Shown in pieces: positions 57,672 to 64,000 of a stretch of DNA of 64,000 nt. A program made the translations under genes and the position numbers. The notes below the pieces were generated by a model, which saw only the letters and a list, made by a program, of their open reading frames with translations, did not search any database and was not told where the DNA came from. Origin of the DNA: Streptomyces coeruleorubidus (GTDB lineage Bacteria > Actinomycetota > Actinomycetes > Streptomycetales > Streptomycetaceae); the NCBI RefSeq assembly GCF_028885415.1, contig NZ_CP118527.1, positions 1 through 64,000 on the forward strand. The letters are read 5' to 3'. Positions within the stretch are counted from its first letter, which is position 1, and each line of letters opens with the position of its first letter.

Positions 57672-58680
57672 GTGCAGGCCAGGGCCAGCGTAACCGCGCT
57701 CGCATGCCTGCTGGCGGGCGCCGCCCTGACCGGGTGCGGCGCCGGCGGCACCGGCGAGGAGAAGTCCGCCGGCGACATCCTCGACGAGGCCAACGCGACG
57801 ATGCGGAAGCTGAACTCCGTCACCGTCGACATCACCAACCGCACGACGAGCGGCGGTTCGGTCACCAACCGCCTCGTGACCGACCTCGACAGCCGGTGCA
57901 GATCCCGGACCACGTGGTCCGGGGGCAGCGCCCTGGAGCAGATCCGGCTCGGCGAGACCGACTACGTCCGGCCGAACCGGGCCTACTTGCAGAAGTGGAA
58001 AGAGCTATCCGGGCCTCACGGGCGAGCAGCGGCTGTGGGTGAAGACGCCGGTGGATCCGGCCGGCAGGGGCGGTGACGGTCTCGCCTCCTGCGAACGGCC
58101 CTTCGACTCGTTCGGCACCGCGCGCAAAGGCGGCTCCGCCCGCGTCGAGGGCACGAAGGCCGTCGAGCTGATCGTGACCGACAAGGCGGACAAGGAGGGG
58201 ACGTACACCTTCTACGTGGCCGCCGAAGGCAAGCCGTACCTGCTCAGGACGGTCTACAAGAGCGCCGCACAGCACACCACCACCTCCTTCAGCGCCTTCG
58301 ACGAGCCGCTCGACATCCGGGCACCGAAGGCGTGCGAGGTGCTGAGCGTGCCGGGCGGCCGCCGACCTGGCGCCGGAGGAGAGTCGTCGACAGCGCTTTC
58401 CGTTGGAATTCGGCAGCAAGTGGCCGAGCGGGGCGAATCGGCTCACAAAGGCTTGACGGGGCGGGATGGGCTCGGCCTACTGGAAGGCGCAGCCGGCCGT
58501 GTCGGGGGTCTGGTCCGGTGCCGGCCCGGTGGGCCGAATCGCTCCGTCCTCCCCCACCGAGACGCAGGTCAGGGGTCTGATGGTGCGGCGACGTTGGGCA
58601 GCGGCGGTGGGCCTGGCGGTGTGCCTGCTGTTGCTGCATCTCGCCGTCCCGGGGCTCGCGCAGGGCGGGCGCACGGCTGA
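57672..58680 (+). CDS. lipoprotein (frameshifted)
   Basis: From GTG 57672: signal peptide LACLLAGAALTGCGAGG with a lipobox. The mature sequence (GDILDEANATMRKLNSVTVD, RLGETDYVRPNRAYLQKW) continues in another frame after about 58010 (GLTGEQRLWVKTPVDPAGRG, ELIVTDKADKEGTYTFYVAA, LDIRAPKACEVL). A two-base deletion in a CTCT-like repeat (ELYPGL) explains the slip. The end is uncertain, because after EVLSVPG the frame no longer looks like protein. Its fold resembles the lipoprotein at 51254. Confidence 0.65.
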
Positions 58681-59080
58681 GGCCGCGGTCACGGCGGCGG
58701 TGGATGCGGTGGATGCGGTGCAGCCGGGGGCGGCTTCGGGCGCCGGGGCCGAAGGGGCCAGGGCCGAAGGGGCCAGGGGCGAAGGGGCCGAGGCCGAAGG
58801 GGCCGGCGGCGAAAGGCCCAGGGACGAAAGGACCCGCGGCGAAACACCCAAGGCCGAAAGCGCCGGGGAGCCCTGTCCGTACGAGGAGGAGCCGTCGGTC
58901 CGGCAGCAGGCGGCACGGACGCCGAGGGCGGCGGGAGCGGCCCGGGCGGGCGCCGTGGTGAGCGGTGCGCCCGTGGTGGACCGGGGTGGTACGGACGTCC
59001 GAGCGGCGGGCACGGCCCGGCGTCCGGAGACGGTCGCATCCGCCCCGGACGCCGTCGAGTTACAGACGTTCCGCTGCTGA
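58580..59080 (+). CDS. secreted repeat-containing protein
   Basis: A 166-residue protein from ATG 58580. The signal or anchor is VGLAVCLLLLHLAVPGLAQ. Residues ~50-95 are tandem Gly-Ala-Glu units (EGARAEGARGEGAEAEGAG) encoded by a 12-15 bp repeat at about 58737-58862. A conserved-looking C-terminal half has CPYEEEPSVRQQAARTPRA and the end VELQTFRC with a terminal Cys. Unknown function. Similar proteins upstream of this acetyltransferase family are familiar to me from Streptomyces. Confidence 0.65.
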   Translation: MVRRRWAAAVGLAVCLLLLHLAVPGLAQGGRTAEAAVTAAVDAVDAVQPGAASGAGAEGARAEGARGEGAEAEGAGGERPRDERTRGETPKAESAGEPCPYEEEPSVRQQAARTPRAAGAARAGAVVSGAPVVDRGGTDVRAAGTARRPETVASAPDAVELQTFRC

Positions 59081-59195
59081 GTGACGGCAGTACCGACCAG
59101 GGCCTGCGCCGTGCGGCCCGAGTACTGCCTGGTGCCGGTACGCGGTGAGGTGCAGGCCTTCGTGTGTCCCCATGCCGATGACACAGGAGGCAGAG

Positions 59196-60280
59196 TTGCC
59201 CGGAAAGCGCGTTCTGATTCTGAAGCCGGACGAACTGAGCCCGACCGACCACAAGATGTGGCGGGAGATACGGACGGAGTCCGGAGCCCCGGCGAATCCT
59301 TTTCTCGACCCGGCGTTCACCACGGCCGTGGGACAGGTCAGGCCCGCGGCCAGAGTGGCGGTGTTGCAGGACGACGGCTCCCCGGTCGGATTCTTCCCGT
59401 ACGAGAGGGGTCCCTTAGGGCAGGGCCGGGCCATCGGGCTCGGCGTGTCCGACAGTCAGGGGGCCGTGCTGCGCCCCGGGATCCGGCTCGACGCCCGCAG
59501 GTTACTGAGGTCCTGCGCGCTGTCGTCCTGGGAGTTCGACAACCTCGAAGCCGGCCAGGGGTGTTCGAACCCCACGCGGTCGAGGAGCTCGCGTCCCCGG
59601 TCGTCGACATCGGCGAGGGGTTCGAGCGGTACACGGCGCGGCTGCGGGCGAAGTCGCCGAGCTTCCTCAGACAGACCCTGGCCAAGGAGCGCAGGCTGGC
59701 CCGGCAGGTCGGCGAGGTGCGGTTCGCGTACGACGCCCGGGACCCGGACGCCCTGCGGGCGCTGATGGAATGGAAGTCGGCGCAGTACCGGCGGACCGGC
59801 CGGCGGGATCGGTTCGCGCAGGAGTGGATCACCCGGCTGGTGGGGCTGCTCGGGCGGAGCGAGGATCCGGAGTGCCGTGGCGTGCTGTCCGTGCTGTACG
59901 CGGCTGACCGGCCCGTGGCCGCGCACTTCGGTCTGCGCTCGCGCACGGTGCTGTCCTGGTGGTTCCCGGCGTACGACCGCGACTACGCCAAGTACTCCCC
60001 CGGCCTCGTGCTCCAGCTGAGGATGCTGGAGGCCGCGGCGGCCGACGGCGTCGAGACGGTCGATCTGGGGAGCGGTCCGGCCCGCTACAAGGAGTCCCTC
60101 AAGACTCGTGACCTGCGGGTGTACGAGGGGGTGGTGCTACGGCCGGTGCCGGGCGGGGCCGTCCACTGGCTGGGCCGGGAGCCCGCACGGGCCGCGCGCC
60201 GCTTCGTCCGCAACCGGCCCCGCCTGGCCGGCGCGGTGGCGCGGACACTGGAGGAAGTGGGGCGGCTGCGCGGTCACTGA
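59196..60280 (+). CDS. GNAT/FemAB-like (BioF2-type) acetyltransferase (frameshifted)
   Basis: A TTG at 59196 sits 5 nt after a perfect AGGAGG and is the best start (LPGKRVLILKPDELSPTDHK); the ATG at 59178 is before the ribosome site. After a one-base slip near 59565 the C-terminal acetyltransferase_6 domain continues: YTARLRAKSPSFLRQTLAKE, WWFPAYDRDYAKYSPGLVLQ, TVDLGSGPARYKESLKTRDL. One base restored gives 361 residues. Members of this clan modify cell-envelope glycans or peptides. It is convergent with the AMIN-like gene over a hairpin (60296-60321). Confidence 0.82.
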
Positions 60281-60295
60281 GACCGGCCCGTCCGG

Positions 60296-60321
60296 GCGCC
60301 CGGCTCCGCAGAACCGGGCGC
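60296..60321. terminator. 8-bp stem hairpin between convergent genes
   Basis: Arms GCGCCCGG (60296-60303) and its complement (60314-60321), loop 10 nt, between the acetyltransferase and AMIN-like genes. Confidence 0.55.
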
Positions 60322-60328
60322 ACCGCGG

Positions 60329-60919
60329 TCAGCTCGTGCCGCTCCAGCTGTGGGCGACGTCCACTATGACGCGGCCGTCGAGCTGCAACACCCGGAAGGG
60401 CAGCCGGGCGCGGACGCCGAGCCCGACCTGGGTCTCGCCCTCGAAGCTGCCGGCGAACCGGGTGTCCCGGAAGGTGCGGTAGCCGGTGAGGTCCACGCCC
60501 GGCAGCGGGCGCGCCACCCGGCCGGGATACGTGGCGGCGCCGGTCTCCGGGTCGTAGGCGGGCGCGGCCACCCGTACCTCGAGGACGGCTCCGCCGGCCA
60601 CGGGGATGTGCCGGCCCGATCCGTCCTGGTGGAGCTGGTCGACGTAGCGGACGGAGTAGCCGACGTCGCTGCCCCCGCCGGGCAGGTCGATGACCATCCG
60701 GTCGAAGCAGGCGTGACGGCCGGTCCGGATGTCCTTCACCGGCGCGAGCGTGGCGCTGGTGTCGGTCTTGGGCAGGCTTCCCCAGCCGGTCGGGCAGGTC
60801 GTGGCCTGAGTGGCGGCCTGGGGGGTGGCGACCGGTGCGGCACCGGCCGGGACCGCCGCCACGCCCACCGTGGCGCCGACGAGCGCGAGAGTCGCGCATG
60901 CTGTTCTGATTCGTACCAT
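60329..60919 (-). CDS. secreted AMIN-like domain protein
   Basis: A 196-residue exported protein from ATG 60919. The signal is ACATLALVGATVGVAAVPAG (cut near AGAAP). The mature domain has HACFDRMVIDLPGGGSDVGY, LEVRVAAPAYDPETGAATYP, GYRTFRDTRFAGSFEGETQV and ends VIVDVAHSW. This matches the AMIN-like secreted (lipo)protein group. It probably binds a cell-wall component. Divergent from the PP2C gene. Confidence 0.8.
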   Translation of the reverse strand: MVRIRTACATLALVGATVGVAAVPAGAAPVATPQAATQATTCPTGWGSLPKTDTSATLAPVKDIRTGRHACFDRMVIDLPGGGSDVGYSVRYVDQLHQDGSGRHIPVAGGAVLEVRVAAPAYDPETGAATYPGRVARPLPGVDLTGYRTFRDTRFAGSFEGETQVGLGVRARLPFRVLQLDGRVIVDVAHSWSGTS

Positions 60920-61067
60920 TACTGCCCCCGAGGCTCGGATGTTGCTGATATCGGGTGAGACGGCCGATGGGACCGAAAGGTTGCACCCACCGCGCCGGAC
61001 CGCCGACCATGGCACATCCTGGTGGGGAGCGATGGGGTCCGGTGCGTCCGTACCGGGAGGACGCGAG

Positions 61068-63639
61068 ATGGATGAGGCAACCGCCGTACCGGACGGGCCG
61101 CGGCCACCCGAGGGCCGGAGCCGGGGCGGTGGTGACGGCCGGGTCCGGACCGGGGACACCGGCTGGATCGAGGATGCCCTGACCGCTCCGCTGATCGAGG
61201 CCGTACGGGACCTCGAGGGCTATGGCGGACTGGTCTACCTGCGCTCGCGCGACCGGCGTTCGCTCGTGCTCGCGATGGTGACCGGGGTGCCCCGGTCGCT
61301 GCTGAGGACCTGGTGGCGGGTGCCGGTGGGCGGTGCGCTGCCCATGGCGGAGGCCTACCGGCGGGGCGAGACCCTGTGGCTGCCCGACGAGCGGGCCACC
61401 ATGCTGCGCTTCCCGCACTTCACCGCCGGGCTGCCGTACTCCTTCGGCTCGGCCTACCAGCCCCTCCGGGTCGGCGGGGAGCCGGTGGGTGTCCTGGTCG
61501 TACTGCGTTCGGCCGCCCGGTCGCCGATGGACGCGGAGGCGGTGGAACCGGCGCTGCGCCCCGCCGGGCAGGCCATGGAGGAGCGTCTGACCCGCCTCGC
61601 CGCCGCCCGGCCGGGCGCGGGCTGCGCCGCGTCCCCGATCGAGTACGACGACGAACCGGTCGGCGTGCGGCTTCCCACGCCCGCCGTCCACTCCGTCCGG
61701 GTCGGGCTCATCGACTGGGACCTGGACAGCGGCCGGTGCTCCGCGGACGATGAGGCCCTCGCTCTCCTCGGCATCGGCCGGGCGGACTTCGGCGGCACGA
61801 TCGCGGACATCGAGGCCCGTGTCAGCCCCGACGACCTGCACGAACTGCGGGCGAGCCGGCACGACGCGCTCACGCTCGGCCGGGTCGGATCCCGGCACTT
61901 CCGGGTGCGGGACGACTCCGCGGGCGACGAGGAGGCCGGCTACCGGCCCGTCGAGCTGTGGGGGCACCTCGCGCGCGGTGGCACGGGTTCCGGCCGGATC
62001 CTGGTGGCGGCCCTCGTCGACGCGGTCAGCGGGCTCACCGCGGCCGAGGCCGCCGAGCGGCTGCCCGACGGTCTCTTCTCCCTGGACCAGGACGGCCGCC
62101 TGACGTACGCCAACCGCCGCTGCGAGGAGCTGCTGGGCGGCGACCGGGAGGCGCTCCTGGGCCGCTGTCCGTGGGAGGTGATCACCTGGCTCCGGGATCC
62201 CGCGTACGAGGACCGCTACCGGGCGGCGATGCTGTCGCAGGAGCAGGTGTCGTTCCTCGTGCGGCATCCCGCCGGGAACTGGCTGAGCTTCGTGCTGTAC
62301 CCGGATGTGCACGGACTGACGGGCCGGGTCTATCCGACCGGCCCGCCCACCGGGGCCGAGGCGGCGCGCGAGGCCGGCTCCGCCGCCGGTCCCGTACCGG
62401 GGGCCACGGCTGCCGCACCGCCGCCCGGGCCGGTTGCCGCGGCGCGTGCCGGGGCGCTCTACCACGTGGTGCAGATGGCGAGCGTGCTCACCCAGGCGGT
62501 CACCGTCGAGGACGTCTGCCGGGCCGTGTCCGAGCAGCTGCTGCCCGCGTTCGGCGTCCGGGAGCTCGCCCTGTACACGGTCCGCGACGGCCGGATGTAC
62601 CTGCTGTGGGAGTCGGGCTACCCGGAGGGCTTCCTCACCCCGTTCGAAGGTGTCACCCTCGACACGCAACTGCCCGGCGTGCACGCGCTGACCACGCGGC
62701 TGCCGCTCTTCTTCGAGTCGCCCGAGGACCTCTCCGTCGCCTACCCGGGCATCATCCTGGACCGTATGAGCGCCTGGTCGTTCCTGCCGCTGATCGCCTC
62801 CGGGCATCCCGTCGGCTCGTGCATCCTCGGCTGGGACGCCCCGCGCCGGTTCACCGCCGACGAGCGTTCCGCGCTCACCGCGCTGAGCGGTCTGGTCGCG
62901 CAGGCGCTGGAGCGGGCGCGGCTCTACGACGCCGAGTCCGCCGTCGCCCGCGGTCTCCAGGAGGGGCTGCTGCCGCACCGGCTGCCCGCCGTCGAGGGGC
63001 TGCGCACCACCGGACGCTATCTGCCCGGCACTCAGGGCATGGCCATCGGCGGCGACTGGTACGACGTGATCACCACGGGGCGTGGGGTGGCCCTGGTGAT
63101 CGGGGACGTCGAGGGCCACAGTGTCGGCGCCGCCGCGGTGATGGGCCAGCTGCGCAGTGCCGTGCACGCCTTCGCCGCGAGCGAGCGGCCGCCGCAGGAG
63201 GTCATCGCGCACACCAACCGGCACCTGGCCGAGCTGGACGCGGACGTCTGCGCCACCTGCTGTTACATCGAGCTGGATCCGCGTACGGGGCGTGCGTCCG
63301 CCGTGCGGGCCGGGCATCCCCGCCGCTGCTGCGCCACCCCGACGGGCACGCCGAGACGCTGGATCTCGTGGGCGGCGTCATGCTGGGCGTGCAGCCCGAC
63401 GCGGTCTATCCGTCACGGCGCTCACGCTGGCTCCCGGCAGCGTCCTCGCCCTGTACACCGACGGGCTCGTGGAGCAGCCCGGCAGCGACATCGAGACGGA
63501 TATCGAGGAGGTCCGCCGCTGCCTTGCCGACACCCCGGCGGACTCGGTGGACCGTCTCGCCGACCGGCTGGTGCGAACGGCACGCCGCGCCCGGGAGCGG
63601 CCCGACGACGTGGCGCTGCTGCTGACGGCGTATCGCTGA
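61068..63639 (+). CDS. multidomain PP2C (SpoIIE-type) phosphatase with GAF and PAS domains (frameshifted)
   Basis: ATG 61068 behind GGGAGG. Residues 30-190 form a GAF-like domain (GYGGLVYLRSRDRRSLVLAM). A PAS region lies at ~335-430 (LPDGLFSLDQDGRLTYANRR). A second GAF spans ~460-620 (YHVVQMASVLTQAVTVEDV). The phosphatase is at ~630-857: LQEGLLPHRLPAVEGLRTTG, MAIGGDWYDVI (metal Asp), VIGDVEGHSVGAAAVMGQL, then after slips near 63315 and 63410, DLVGGVMLGVQP and VLALYTDGLVEQPG, DDVALLLTAYR. Two restored bases give 857 residues. Such enzymes dephosphorylate anti-sigma antagonists in stress signalling. Confidence 0.87.
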
Positions 63640-63760
63640 GCGAACGGGCTGCCGGGGGTGCCCTCGCGCCCCGCCCCGCTTTTTCGCAGGTACCCCCCTC
63701 ACGCGACCGGCGTCGACGGCGCGGCGCGGGGTACGGTGGGCGGGACGGGCGAGCGAGGCG

Positions 63761-64000
63761 GTGGTGGCGGTGGAGTGGCAGCGGTACGCCGAGCAGATGG
63801 CGATGCTCGCCCGGGATCTGGTGGCGCAGGACTCGGTGCAGGCGACGCTGGACGAGATCTCGGCAGCCGCTGTGAAGCTGGTCGAGGGCTGTGACGCGGC
63901 CGGGATCCTGGCGGTGTCCAAGGGCCGGGCCGTGACGCTCTCCGTGTGCGGCGACATGGTCGAGGAGTCCGACCGGTTGCAGGGCGAGCTGGGCGAGGGA
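63761..64000 (+). CDS. GAF (probably GAF-ANTAR) domain protein, 5' part only
   Basis: GTG starts at 63761/63764/63770 are in frame; the protein reads VEWQRYAEQMAMLARDLVA, VQATLDEISAAAVKLVEGC, DAAGILAVSKGRAVTLSVCG and runs off the window. This is the N-terminal GAF region of the Streptomyces GAF-ANTAR RNA-binding antiterminator family; the ANTAR part would lie beyond the edge. Confidence 0.75.
   Translation, partial: MVAVEWQRYAEQMAMLARDLVAQDSVQATLDEISAAAVKLVEGCDAAGILAVSKGRAVTLSVCGDMVEESDRLQGELGEG

Overview
This is a 64 kb window of very GC-rich actinobacterial DNA, almost certainly a Streptomyces chromosome. The evidence is GC-saturated third codon positions, frequent GTG starts with GGAGG-type ribosome sites, and typical Streptomyces families (actinobacterial DapC, FdxA, DUF5949, DUF6113, Rv0428c-type GNAT, multidomain PP2C phosphatase). 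I saw no tRNA, rRNA or CRISPR array.

Layout. 1-9.3 kb is core-like: the dapC 3' part, fdxA, an SH3-GNAT acetyltransferase, a transglutaminase-like protein, a lipoprotein, a 933-residue collagen-like membrane protein with a peptidoglycan-binding tail, and a secreted EEP-family phosphatase/nuclease. 9.3-24 kb is an accessory zone. It holds an intact IS701-type element with CTAG target duplications, and remnants of IS5, Tn3, ISAs1, IS110 and another transposase. Between these lie an ArsR/MFS divergon, a DinB protein and a two-gene quinocofactor oxidase operon (catalase-like domain fused to a LodA-type CTQ oxidase, plus its LodB flavoprotein). 24-30 kb has a membrane-bound NACHT NTPase, a GNAT, a VOC protein, a coiled-coil/winged-helix protein and a secreted GH64 beta-1,3-glucanase. 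30.2-42.2 kb is a compact biosynthetic cluster read on the minus strand: MFS exporter, then PKS (KS-AT-ACP), then hybrid NRPS (aminotransferase - luciferase-like monooxygenase - C - A - PCP - C). 42.5-64 kb returns to core-like genes: a broken GH127, a serine protease, SRPBCC proteins, a flavin reductase with a divergent HTH regulator, phosphoglucomutase, lipoproteins, a damaged two-component pair, diacylglycerol kinase, an F420-type LLM oxidoreductase, a GNAT/FemAB-like protein, a PP2C phosphatase and the start of a GAF protein.

How the genes work together. In the 30-42 kb cluster the three genes overlap at their start and stop codons (TGATG and GTGA), and coiled coils sit at the PKS C-terminus and the NRPS N-terminus. 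The domain order predicts an acyl chain extended once by malonate, beta-aminated, probably alpha-hydroxylated, then joined to one amino acid. This resembles the 3-amino-2-hydroxy acyl peptides of the microginin and puwainaphycin type. In the 16-20 kb operon the oxidase would release hydrogen peroxide, and the fused catalase-like domain could remove it.

Caution. At least thirteen otherwise convincing genes are broken by one- or two-base deletions, mostly in G or C runs. Restoring the inferred bases returns the gene length to a multiple of three. This looks like uncorrected sequencing error more than biology, so I annotate these as frameshifted genes. I keep 'pseudogene' for remnants with missing domains.
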